Below are positions 1 through 7,734 of a stretch of DNA of 10,140 bases, piece by piece (the stretch's first letter is position 1; each line of letters starts with the position of its first letter). The notes under the pieces were generated by a model. That model had not been told where the DNA came from. It worked only from the letters and a program-made list of their open reading frames with translations, and ran no database searches. Position numbers and translations under genes: made by a program. The DNA lies in NCBI GenBank assembly GCA_009918425.1, contig RGEC01000068.1:1-10140 (forward strand), written 5' to 3'. Source of the stretch: Bacteroidota bacterium. GTDB lineage: Bacteria > Bacteroidota > Bacteroidia > NS11-12g > UBA955.

Positions 1-939
1 TAACCAGGCACTCAAATCTCTTGCTTCATCAGCCCATGAAACGGGCTCAGGCATGCTGATCTGATCTACAGGGGTTAACCGATCGAACACTTCTGATGGT
101 GTGATAAATTCAAAATTGGAGTGGCGAAACACCGCATTGGGCAACGCCCTTAGAAAATCGAAGATACCGGACTCTTCCCACTGGTGCTCCCCAAATGTTT
201 CATAATCCATAAACAAATTCACAAGCGGCTCATCTTCGGGTATGGCATTCAGCCAGTGCACAAATTTTTCTGCGGTCAGTGGGCCCTCGTTCCAATCGGG
301 TTGAGAAAAACGAAAGGCAATGTCATCGCTAAGGCGGTAGTTTTTCAACAACAAGCCCAAATTGGGCGCACTTTTGGCAGCATACAAATAGTTGGGGCTT
401 TTCCATCCCAGAATACGATCGGCGCCTTCGGCCAAAACACCCGTAAATCCGAGTGCTGAGGCATATTGCCCAATCAGATCAGAATAAATTAATTCTGTAT
501 TGCGCAGTACTTTTGGGGAACGGGAAAAAAGCGATTCGACCAAAGCACCATGCTGTTTCACCTGCAGGTTGAATTCTTTCTGACTGGCAAGTGCACTCAA
601 TGAATGGCCATAGGTTTCAGCCAGCACCTCCACTTCTGACTTTTTTACCAATTTTTGAAACTCGGTCAGCACATCAGGCTGTGATTGCATCATCTGCTCG
701 AGCACCATGCCTGAAAATGAAAATGAACACTTAAACCTGTCAGGATAATTTTCTGTAAGTTCCTGCAATAAGCGTGTTGCCGGCAGGTAACACTTTTGGC
801 TAACTTTCTCAAGAATACTTAGGTTCTTCTCCTCATCAAAATATCCGCCCTGTCTACCAATATCAAAATAGCGGAACCTGCCCAGCCGGTAGGGCTGATG
901 AACCTGAAAATACAGGCATATATAGCGTTTGGTTATCAT
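1..939 (-). CDS. GH57 family alpha-amylase/glucanotransferase-like glycosidase (3' end outside window)
   Basis: The first 313 residues of a GH57 retaining glycosidase, a cytoplasmic enzyme family that hydrolyses or rearranges alpha-glucans; the frame is still open at base 1. No signal peptide is visible. Family landmarks appear in order: HQP at residues 14-16 in a beta strand (LYFQVHQPYRLG), the LAETYGHS segment around 106-113, GVLAEGADRILGW around 167-179 whose Glu171 is the expected nucleophile, and MDYETFGEHQW around 244-254 whose Asp245 is the expected acid/base. SWADEARDLSAWL at the truncated end begins another conserved block. The ATG at 939-937 shares four bases (ATGA) with the stop of the GT4 gene upstream and has no clear Shine-Dalgarno, so translation is probably coupled. 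It is the third gene of a glucan operon. Family membership is firm; amylase, branching or transferase specificity cannot be decided from the sequence. Confidence 0.93.
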   Translation of the reverse strand, partial: MITKRYICLYFQVHQPYRLGRFRYFDIGRQGGYFDEEKNLSILEKVSQKCYLPATRLLQELTENYPDRFKCSFSFSGMVLEQMMQSQPDVLTEFQKLVKKSEVEVLAETYGHSLSALASQKEFNLQVKQHGALVESLFSRSPKVLRNTELIYSDLIGQYASALGFTGVLAEGADRILGWKSPNYLYAAKSAPNLGLLLKNYRLSDDIAFRFSQPDWNEGPLTAEKFVHWLNAIPEDEPLVNLFMDYETFGEHQWEESGIFDFLRALPNAVFRHSNFEFITPSEVFDRLTPVDQISMPEPVSWADEARDLSAWL

Positions 940-2204
940 AGCTGCAATTGTGAATAGGTTTTTAGCACCCGGGAAGCCGCTTTATTCCAGGTTTGCAGAC
1001 GCGCCTGCTGTTGTCCGTTTCTGCTCATCCATCGGTTCAGTGTACTGTGATTTAGTAAAGCCAAAATGGCATCAGCCATAGCCTCAGTGTCCCAAAATTC
1101 AGTTTTCATGGCGCTATTCAGCACTTCGGCAACACCGGTTTGTCTTGATATAATGACCGGAACGCCTGCTCTGGCGGCTTCCAGCGCCGAAATCCCGAAT
1201 GGTTCTGAAACTGAAGGCATCACATACACATCGGCGTGGCCAAACAACCGGGAAATATCCTCACCCTGAATAAATCCGGTAAAACTGACCCTTGAGGAAA
1301 GACGGAGTTGTGCCGCAAGCGTAATCATTTGCAATAGTTTATCGCCATGGCCTGCCAACACAAAACGCACATCGGGATTTTTCCTAAGCACTTTAGCAGC
1401 TGCCTGCAGAAAGTATTCGGGGCCCTTTTGAAAGGTTACCCGGCCCAGAAACACCACCACAGGAAAATGTTTTTTACCCTGCATTACTGAGTTATCAGCT
1501 GCCGGCAAAACGCCATTATGCACAACATCTACTTTGTTTTCGGCGATATGGTATTGTTTTATTGCTGTTTTTTTCGTATATTCACTAACCGCAATAACTC
1601 GATCTGCAGTTTCCATACCCAATTTTTCAATTTTTTTCACTTCCCGGTTTGGGTTATCTCCCGAACGGTCATATTCAGTGGCGTGAATGTGCGCCACAAA
1701 GGGTTTACCAGCAAATGCCGACGCCGCCATTCCGGCTGGAAACGTAAGCCAATCATGGGCGTGAACAACATCGAACTTATGCATTTTCGCTATGTCGGGT
1801 GCCATCGATGCATAACGGTATACTTCCTCCATTAATCCACTGCCATAAAGACCTGTAAGCCCATGTACTACTGTTGAATGTCCGTTTTTCTGCGTTTCTG
1901 TGTATGCGTCTTGAAAACCCTGGATGTAAGTCTCCTCCGTGGCATAAGGCAGTATGGCGGTATTCACCTGCAGCAATTTCATACTTCCTCGCTCTATAAA
2001 CCGCGTAAACTCTTCGGGCAATTGCGCTTCAGCGGCGCCCAGCAGATGCATTTTTCCGGCGTTTTCACCTCCAAACAACCGGGGTAATACAAATAAAATC
2101 TCTGCCCCATGCTCCATCAGACCCTTGGTTAGCCCGTAGCAGGCTGTTCCAAGTCCCCCTGAAATATGAGGCGGGAACTCCCAGCCAAACATAAGCACCC
2201 GCAT
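936..2204 (-). CDS. GT4 family glycosyltransferase, glycogen-synthase-like (GT-B fold)
   Basis: A complete 422-residue cytoplasmic GT-B glycosyltransferase, the usual length for the Bacteroidota proteins of this type. The N-terminal domain opens with MFGWEFPPHISGGLG; the GGLG loop at 16-19 resembles the sugar-nucleotide/acceptor loop of starch and glycogen synthases. HAHDWLT lies at 148-154. The C-terminal nucleotide-sugar domain has FLGRVTFQKG (252-261) and the retaining E-x7-E motif, Glu334 to Glu342, in SEPFGISALEA. The start ATG shares one base with the stop of the debranching gene (TAATG), there is no Shine-Dalgarno, and the 3' end overlaps the GH57 start by four bases. The context suggests transfer of glucosyl units to an alpha-glucan, perhaps glycogen. 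Donor and product are inferred; other GT4 products such as a glycolipid or disaccharide remain possible. Confidence 0.92.
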   Translation of the reverse strand: MRVLMFGWEFPPHISGGLGTACYGLTKGLMEHGAEILFVLPRLFGGENAGKMHLLGAAEAQLPEEFTRFIERGSMKLLQVNTAILPYATEETYIQGFQDAYTETQKNGHSTVVHGLTGLYGSGLMEEVYRYASMAPDIAKMHKFDVVHAHDWLTFPAGMAASAFAGKPFVAHIHATEYDRSGDNPNREVKKIEKLGMETADRVIAVSEYTKKTAIKQYHIAENKVDVVHNGVLPAADNSVMQGKKHFPVVVFLGRVTFQKGPEYFLQAAAKVLRKNPDVRFVLAGHGDKLLQMITLAAQLRLSSRVSFTGFIQGEDISRLFGHADVYVMPSVSEPFGISALEAARAGVPVIISRQTGVAEVLNSAMKTEFWDTEAMADAILALLNHSTLNRWMSRNGQQQARLQTWNKAASRVLKTYSQLQL

Positions 2205-4195
2205 TACAAAGCTGTTGCGGTTGCACGAAGGGTTTGCCGACCCGCAGATTTCACAGTAGAATTTTCTGTTTTCAGGTTATCCAGCAGTTGCCTGATCCTT
2301 AAAACTTCTGCCACACTCCAGGCCTGTGACACAGCACCTTTGGGCTCAAAGGGTGGATCGCCGTCGTATATTTCTGCTATTGTACCAATGCAGTATTCTG
2401 TTAAAGCCGGTTGTAAATCATCCCATATTTTCTGCAAAACAGGTAAAGCGCGCTTTTCATGGGTGGCGCAATACGCCTGTGCGTAATGACCCAAAAGCCA
2501 TGGCCACACTGTTCCCTGGTGATACGCCAGATCCCTGGTGCGAACATTTCCGGCATACACGCCCTTGTAATTCGGATCCCGTTGTTCGAGGGTGCGCAAG
2601 CCTCGCGGGGTAAGCAATTCCCTGCCTACAACCTCTACCACGGCCTTTTTTACCGATTTTTTCAGGGGAGAATATGGCAGTGAAACCGCAAAAATCTGGT
2701 TGGGCCGTAAAGCAGTATCTGCTACGCCATTAAAAAAACTGTCGGCCAGATATCCGCGTTCCTCATCCCAGAAAACATCCTCAAAACTGCTTTCAATAAG
2801 AGTAGGCCACCTGGTCCATGCTTCAATAAAGACAGTATCACCCGCACAGCGGGCAGCTTCCAGACAAAAACAAACTGCATTGTACCACAAGGCGTTTATA
2901 TCTACTGCCATACCTGAACGGGGCGTAACCGGATATCCATCCACAATGGCATCCATCCAGGTAAGGGCCTTACCCGTTTCAGAAGCACTGAGCAAACCGT
3001 TGCTCATAGCATGGATGCCATTCAGCGTGCCTTTGGCATGATAATTAAGAATTTTTTTCAGCGCTTCACCATAGGTTTTCCATACTTTTCCGGCATCCTG
3101 CGTGTAGATGGCATATTGCTGTATGGCCCATACGCACCACAAGGCAGCGTCTGCCGAATTATAGGATGCTTCGTTTTTCTTGCCCACATTGGGTAACAAA
3201 CCATATTTAAGATCTTTGAGGATGGTGCTAATAATTTCCTTAAATAACTGTGGGTTATGGGTAGCCAGGGTTAACCCCGGTAAGGCTATACAGGTATCGC
3301 GCCCCCAGCGGCCAAACCAGTGGTAACCCGCCTGAATTTCTTTACCGCCTCGCACCGTTCTGATAAACTGCGATGCCGCATGCTTCAGCATGGCCTCATT
3401 ATCGTCAAGTTCCTTCAGCCCTTTGCTGTCGGCTTTATATCGGGTAAGCATTTTTTCGGCCGGTATGGACTTTGTGCCTGCCGAAAAAATTACCGGCTTT
3501 CCGGGCAACAATGGCACTTTAAAATAGCCGGGGCAATACAGATCTTCTTCGTAGGCATAACCCCGCTCCTGCTCATGGGCAAATTGCATGTGATAATAGA
3601 AATGGGCATGGTGTATGAATTCCTGCTTACCCGAAACCTGGCAATACAGTTTCATTTGTGTATGGTCAATTTCGGTGCAGATTACCAGCTTTTGCATTTC
3701 GGTTTTACCCATAAAGTCAGGTTCCATGCGCCGTATGTGGTGTATATCTCTGAATGCCATAAGCGGATGAATACCCAGGTGTACCTCAGGGATATTCGTT
3801 TCCAGCAATTCATATTTCACCCAAAGGCGGTTTTCTGCGGGAGAAAGCACTAGGGTTTTCTTAAACTTCACCTGATCCACTCGGTAGGTCCAGCTTATGG
3901 CTTCGTCCACATCAACTGATTCAAGATATTGATATCCAACAGGATGAATGGCATCAGGGTAACGATGTGTGGCCAGTTCAAATTTATCTTCATAAGCCAA
4001 TAGCGTTTCATCCAGCGAGGACAGCATAACCTGCATTTGCTCATGTTTGTCGGGCAGCACCAGTATACCATGGTATTTGCGGCTGTGGCAATTGCTGAGC
4101 GATGATGAGGCATACGCGCCATGGGGTGAAGTCCGCAGCCATTCTCGGTGCAGGTGAAAATCGTTTTTGTGTAGTTGTGCTTGGGTAAAATGCAT
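2204..4195 (-). CDS. Amylo-alpha-1,6-glucosidase / glycogen debranching enzyme (GH133-like)
   Basis: A 663-residue debranching enzyme expected to hydrolyse alpha-1,6 branch points of glycogen-like glucan in the cytoplasm. The N-terminal beta domain has REWL..GAYASSSLS..SRKYHGILV (about 17-46), the signature of prokaryotic debranching enzymes. The C-terminal (alpha/alpha)6 domain has HWFGRWGRDT (292-301), YNSADAALW (345-353), TWMDA (412-416), VDINALWYN (431-439), TPRGLRTL (529-536), YHQGTVWPWLLG (558-569) and GTIAEIYDGDPP (604-615). Asp300 and Glu608 are the best candidates for catalytic acid and base by family analogy. I chose the ATG at 4195 because GGAGG lies six bases upstream and the protein then begins just before the conserved REWL block. 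The frame stays open to an ATG at 4288, but those 31 extra residues look unlike the family. First gene of the glucan operon; the GT4 start overlaps its stop by one base. Confidence 0.93.
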   Translation of the reverse strand: MHFTQAQLHKNDFHLHREWLRTSPHGAYASSSLSNCHSRKYHGILVLPDKHEQMQVMLSSLDETLLAYEDKFELATHRYPDAIHPVGYQYLESVDVDEAISWTYRVDQVKFKKTLVLSPAENRLWVKYELLETNIPEVHLGIHPLMAFRDIHHIRRMEPDFMGKTEMQKLVICTEIDHTQMKLYCQVSGKQEFIHHAHFYYHMQFAHEQERGYAYEEDLYCPGYFKVPLLPGKPVIFSAGTKSIPAEKMLTRYKADSKGLKELDDNEAMLKHAASQFIRTVRGGKEIQAGYHWFGRWGRDTCIALPGLTLATHNPQLFKEIISTILKDLKYGLLPNVGKKNEASYNSADAALWCVWAIQQYAIYTQDAGKVWKTYGEALKKILNYHAKGTLNGIHAMSNGLLSASETGKALTWMDAIVDGYPVTPRSGMAVDINALWYNAVCFCLEAARCAGDTVFIEAWTRWPTLIESSFEDVFWDEERGYLADSFFNGVADTALRPNQIFAVSLPYSPLKKSVKKAVVEVVGRELLTPRGLRTLEQRDPNYKGVYAGNVRTRDLAYHQGTVWPWLLGHYAQAYCATHEKRALPVLQKIWDDLQPALTEYCIGTIAEIYDGDPPFEPKGAVSQAWSVAEVLRIRQLLDNLKTENSTVKSAGRQTLRATATAL

Positions 4196-4201
4196 GGTAA
4201 A

Positions 4202-4206
4202 CCTCC
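4202..4206 (-). promoter_or_regulatory. Strong Shine-Dalgarno (GGAGG) of the debranching gene
   Basis: On the minus strand GGAGG stands six bases before the ATG at 4195. It decides the start of the debranching enzyme against the upstream in-frame ATG at 4288. Such a clear site stands out here, because the transketolase C subunit, the GT4 gene and the GH57 gene have none and Bacteroidota often do without one. Confidence 0.75.
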
Positions 4207-4259
4207 GGGAATGCAAAGCTGCGATTGCACCGCCGAATGGCTTATGAGGACTGTGGTTG

Positions 4260-4291
4260 AGGTTGCTGATAGAAATCAGTATAAACAACCT
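4260..4291 (-). repeat. Bulged inverted repeat in the leader of the glucan operon
   Basis: On the minus strand AGGTTG pairs with CAACCT and, inside it, CTGAT pairs with ATCAG around a TTCT loop. This makes an 11-bp stem interrupted by a six-base one-sided bulge (TTTATA). It lies between the mfd stop (4343) and the debranching start (4195). No run of T follows it, so it does not look like an intrinsic terminator. It could be an RNA leader structure or an operator, or be due to chance. Confidence 0.4.
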
Positions 4292-4342
4292 GAATATTTA
4301 CAGAAATAAGATGGGGAGTTAATCCCAGTATTTTAATACCTT

Positions 4343-6133
4343 TTATTTGATTGACAACTGTTCCAGCACATACAAAGCCTCAAACACGTTCTGCACGCCA
4401 CTCACATTCACAATCAGGGCTTTGTCGGTTTGTTTCAGGCTGAATTTGCCCGGCTGCGTGGCAATATTGCCCATCATTTTCACAAAGGCATCGCTGTGGT
4501 AAACAGCCGCATTTTCATCACCGGGGAAATACAAACGCATTCTGCCGTCATTGAGCGTAATTTTCTCAAGCCCTATCTGCTTTCCCGCCCATTTCAAACG
4601 CACTGTATCCAATAATGCCAAAACAGCATCCGGTAACTTGCCAAAACGATCGCGCAATTGCTCTGCAAACGCCTTCAGCTGCATTTCTGTTTCTATAGAC
4701 GACAATTCACTATACAGGGCCAGCCTTTCTGCCACCTGGGTCACGTAATGGCTTGGTATGAGCATTTCAAAGTCGGCCTCTACCTGGCAATCGCGGCTGC
4801 TGATGTCTTCATCATTTTCATCTTCATACAATCCGGCAAATTCTTCGTGTTTTAGTTCGCGTACCGCTTCATCCAGTATTTTGTGGTACATCTCAAATCC
4901 CATTTCCGAAATAAAACCACTTTGCTCGGCACCCAGCAGGTTGCCGGCACCGCGAATGTCAAGATCGCGCATAGCCACCTGAAAACCGCTGCCGAGATCG
5001 GTGTATTCTTCTATGGTACGGAGGCGTTTTCTGGCATCATCGCTCAGCACACTCAGCGGCGGTGAAAGCAAGTAGCAGAAAGCCTTTACATTGCTGCGTC
5101 CTACCCTGCCCCGCATCTGGTGCAAATCGCTGAGACCGAACATGTGGGCATTGTTAATAATAATAGTGTTTGCATTGGCAATATCCAGTCCGCTTTCGAT
5201 GATAGAAGTTGCCACCAGCACATCATATTCTCCCTCAATAAAGCGTATCATGGAATCCTCCAGCGCGGCACCCTCCATTTGTCCGTGCGCCACACACACG
5301 CGGGCACCCGGCGACACATCCTCAATCATGGCGGCGATATCATGAATATCTTTAACCCGGCTGTGAATGAAAAAAACCTGTCCGCCACGCCCCAGTTCAT
5401 GGTTTACCGCTTCTGCAATGATTTCGCGGTTGAAACCGTGCAGCTCGGTATGCACGGGCTGACGGTTGGGTGGCGCCGTATTGATCACACTCAAATCCCT
5501 GGCGCCCATCAGTGAAAAGTGCAGCGTTCGTGGGATGGGTGTGGCCGTGAGTGTGAGCGTATCCACATTCACTTTCAGCTCCTTGAGCTTTTCCTTGGCA
5601 GCCACACCAAATTTCTGCTCTTCATCTATGATCATCAGCCCCAGATCCTTGAACGCCACATCTTTTCCCAACAGACGGTGGGTTCCGATGAGCACGTCCA
5701 CTTTTCCATCCTTGACTTTAGCCAATGTTGCTGTCTGTTCTTTGGCGCTTTTAAACCGGTTTAGGTATTCCACATTCACGGGAAATCCGGCAAAGCGTTT
5801 GCGGAAGGTTCTGTAATGCTGCTGGGCCAGAATGGTGGTGGGCACCAGCACTGCAACCTGTTTGCTGTCGCACACCGCTTTGAAAGCCGCACGCATGCTC
5901 ACTTCGGTTTTTCCGAAACCTACATCACCGCATACCAGACGATCCATGGGCTGCTCGCTTTCCATATCGCGTTTTACATCTTCGGTAGATTTTGCCTGAT
6001 CGGGTGTGTCTTCATAGAAAAATCCCGCTTCCAGCTCCAGCTGCAGGTAATTGTCGGGCGCAAACGCATATCCTTTCTGGGCCTTGCGGCGTGCATACAG
6101 ACTTATCAATTCGCGGGCAATATCCCAAATCAT
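4343..6133 (-). pseudogene. mfd: mfd, C-terminal fragment: RecG-like translocase motor and regulatory domain
   Basis: The C-terminal part of Mfd, the ATPase that strips stalled RNA polymerase from damaged DNA and recruits UvrA. This frame gives 596 residues from the ATG at 6133; true Mfd sequence begins at DIARELI, residue 4. The motor is intact: Walker A GDVGFGKT (69-76), Walker B DEEQ (170-173; many other bacteria have DEEH), motif III TATPIPRT (196-203) and motif VI QMRGRVGR (339-346). The TRG region with LDIRGAGNLLGAEQSG follows (about 391-406), then the autoinhibitory C-terminal domain, ending LSIK at a TAA. The N-terminal half lies upstream in another frame. The ATG sits at the break, has no Shine-Dalgarno and is probably not a native start. 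Alone, this piece would lack the UvrA-binding and RNA-polymerase-binding parts. Confidence 0.85.
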
Positions 6134-7481
6134 TATCGCGATACACCAGCCTTACCACCTCCTGCATTACACCGTTCATCTCCATTTTTTCCAGGCCTGC
6201 AAACCGCCCAATGCCATGATCCATGTGGGTAACGAAATCCCCCGGCTTAAGGCTGCGCAATTCGCGTAGCGTAAGGGATGTAGAAGCGCTGTATCGCTCC
6301 CTGGACTTTGGCCGGTAATATTTATCAAACAGCTGATGCTCTGTAATAAAAGCCATTTTTGCATCCGCATCTACAAAACCCTGGCTAAGCCCTGCATAAA
6401 CCGGTGTAAACTCAACCTGTGCCTGCAAGTCAGTGAGAATGGTCTGTAATCGCTCAACCTGTCGGTTGTTTTCACTGAATAGCAAGCTCTCTATTCCTTG
6501 CTTCTTGTTTTCTCTGAGCCAGTCAATCAGAAGGTCAAAATTGCGTTTAAATATGGGCTGCGGATGCTGTAAAAAACCAATTCTACGGCTTTTCGCTGTT
6601 GGGTTTCCGAGATAATGCAGCACGCTATAGGATTCCAGAATGCGGCCCATCTGTCCTGGGGTAAGCAAACGATCTTTGGGATGAGGCGGGATATTGTCGG
6701 CGCCGGAATCGGTGGCTGTTGCATGATCCTGCAGGGCCTTCTCCCATCCTTTGCCCAGGTTTTCAATCTGCAGGGGCAATTCTGCTCCAAAAACCAACGT
6801 ATTCGAAGCCAGATAATCAAACACCGGGGTACGGCACTCCTCAAACCTGGAATCATGAACATTGGGCACCAGACTGAAATGATCCATTTCTTTCAGAGAC
6901 AATTGCGTGTTCACATCAAAGCTGCGAATACTCTCAATCTCATCCCCATCAAGCTCTATGCGAAACGGGTGTTCGTGCGCAAATGAAAACAGATCCACAA
7001 TACCCCCGCGAATACTGAAGGTACCCGGCTCAAACACAAAATCAACACGCTCAAAACCATTCTCCTGAAGGAAGTCCATCAAAAAATCGAGGTTCAACTC
7101 CTGTTTGCGGGCGATATCAAAGGTGTTTTGAGCAAGCACTTGCTGCTCCACGGCCATTTCAGCTATAGCCGCTGTATAGGTAACCACAATGCGACGATTA
7201 TTCTTGCGCAATGCGGTAATGGTTTCAATGCGTTCCTGAGCCGAAATGGCATGTTCGGTTCCCAGCTTGTAAGGTTTCAGGCAACTGTCGGGAAGAAAAA
7301 GGATGTTTTCACCGGGAAGCAGATGCTCCAGATCCGACTGAATGTAACCTGCCTGTTCCCTGTCGGGCATGATACTCACGCCCTCCAGGTAAATATGATC
7401 TCCGGCTATAGCCAGAGCGGCTTCCAGTTCCTGCATCGGGGCTGTATGCCCAAAATGCCGGAGAATATCTCTGGTATTCAA
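6012..7481 (-). pseudogene. mfd: mfd, N-terminal fragment: UvrB-like module and start of RNA-polymerase-interacting domain
   Basis: The N-terminal part of Mfd: 489 codons from a TTG at 7481, of which about 452 look native. MPDREQAGYIQSDLEHLL, then FVFEPGTFSIRGGIVDLFSF, is the UvrB-homology module. AFITEHQLFDKYYR, LTLRELRSLKPGDFVTHMDH and GIGRFAGLEK lead into the RNA-polymerase-interacting domain. Homology ends at VYRDNDL (base 6126); 37 out-of-frame residues follow before the TGA at 6012. About 40-50 codons normally join this point to DIARELI of the C-terminal fragment. A second, in-frame gap of roughly 20-25 codons seems to lie between LEGVS and IMPDREQ near 7372. The frame is open to an ATG at 7559, but those 26 residues are hydrophobic, unlike Mfd, and cover a promoter-like box, so I prefer the TTG. 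The two fragments plus the missing stretches total about 1,110 residues, normal for Bacteroidota Mfd. Confidence 0.82.
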
Positions 7482-7491
7482 TTTACAATTG

Positions 7492-7524
7492 CAAAGGTAC
7501 AGCGCATAGGTGCTGTTTACGAAA
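7492..7524 (-). promoter_or_regulatory. Candidate Bacteroidota promoter for mfd
   Basis: The minus strand carries TACCTTTG at 7499-7492, an exact match to the Bacteroidota -7 consensus TAnnTTTG. A poor -33 match, TTTC at 7524-7521, lies 21 bases upstream. The predicted transcript would begin only a few bases before the TTG at 7481, giving an almost leaderless mRNA. The box is convincing, the -33 element weak. Confidence 0.45.
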
Positions 7525-7558
7525 CCAACAAAACCAAAACAAATCAAAAATCCAATCA

Positions 7559-7573
7559 CCGCATTTTTTGCGG
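7559..7573 (-). terminator. Possible weak terminator hairpin between the transketolase C gene and mfd
   Basis: CCGCA and TGCGG form a perfect 5-bp GC-rich stem around a five-base loop. On the minus strand a broken T-rich stretch (GATTGGATTTTTGATTTG) follows, but not directly. It is the only hairpin in the gap with a GC-rich stem, lies about 160 bases after the transketolase stop, and precedes the mfd promoter-like box. The stem is short and the T run displaced, so termination is only possible. Confidence 0.22.
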
Positions 7574-7734
7574 AGAATAATTAATACTTATTGTGCTGAT
7601 ATTCTTTTCTTTAGCTTAAATTAATTTGATAAGCCGTATTAAAAAGAAAGTTAAAGCATTACCCAATAAATTTTTAACCTTATAATTTCAATATTTGATT
7701 TGAAATTTGTAGGGTTATTTGAATGCTAATACGA
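7574..7734. other. AT-rich intergenic stretch with no gene seen
   Basis: These 161 bases between the transketolase C stop and the hairpin before mfd are strongly AT-rich with no credible coding frame. The only structure seen is an AT-only style inverted repeat at 7684-7707, which has no following T run. Confidence 0.6.

Noticed and set aside
3320..3853. Plus-strand open frame of 177 codons opposite the debranching gene.
   Set aside because: It lies wholly within a well-supported gene on the other strand and has no recognisable domain; it is a shadow frame. The same holds for the other plus-strand frames, such as 184-459, 5816-6232 and 7128-7580.
4214..4221. CAGCTTTG on the minus strand as a -7 promoter box for the debranching operon.
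   Set aside because: The first base differs from TAnnTTTG and no -33 element is seen at a suitable distance.
3895..4230. Minus-strand open frame of 111 codons in another phase at the 5' end of the debranching gene.
   Set aside because: It overlaps the conserved N-terminal domain of that enzyme and resembles nothing; a shadow frame.
4196..4288. Upstream in-frame ATG of the debranching enzyme at 4288.
   Set aside because: The added 31 residues are unlike the family and the region carries the leader hairpin; GGAGG six bases before the ATG at 4195 fits much better.
4319..4334. Short TGGG / CCCA pairing just after the mfd stop, considered as a terminator.
   Set aside because: Only about four pairs with a mismatched loop and no following T run.
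6115..6135. The mfd break as a programmed ribosomal frameshift; TTTGGGA sits in the zero frame at the junction and formally fits the X_XXY_YYZ pattern.
   Set aside because: A -1 slip there leads to a TGA within a few codons, whereas the downstream mfd frame is +1. Conserved residues are also missing, which no frameshift would restore.
7684..7707. Inverted repeat AATTTCA / TGAAATT after the transketolase C gene, considered as a terminator.
   Set aside because: The stem is almost all A and T and no T run follows it on the minus strand; it is expected by chance in such AT-rich sequence.
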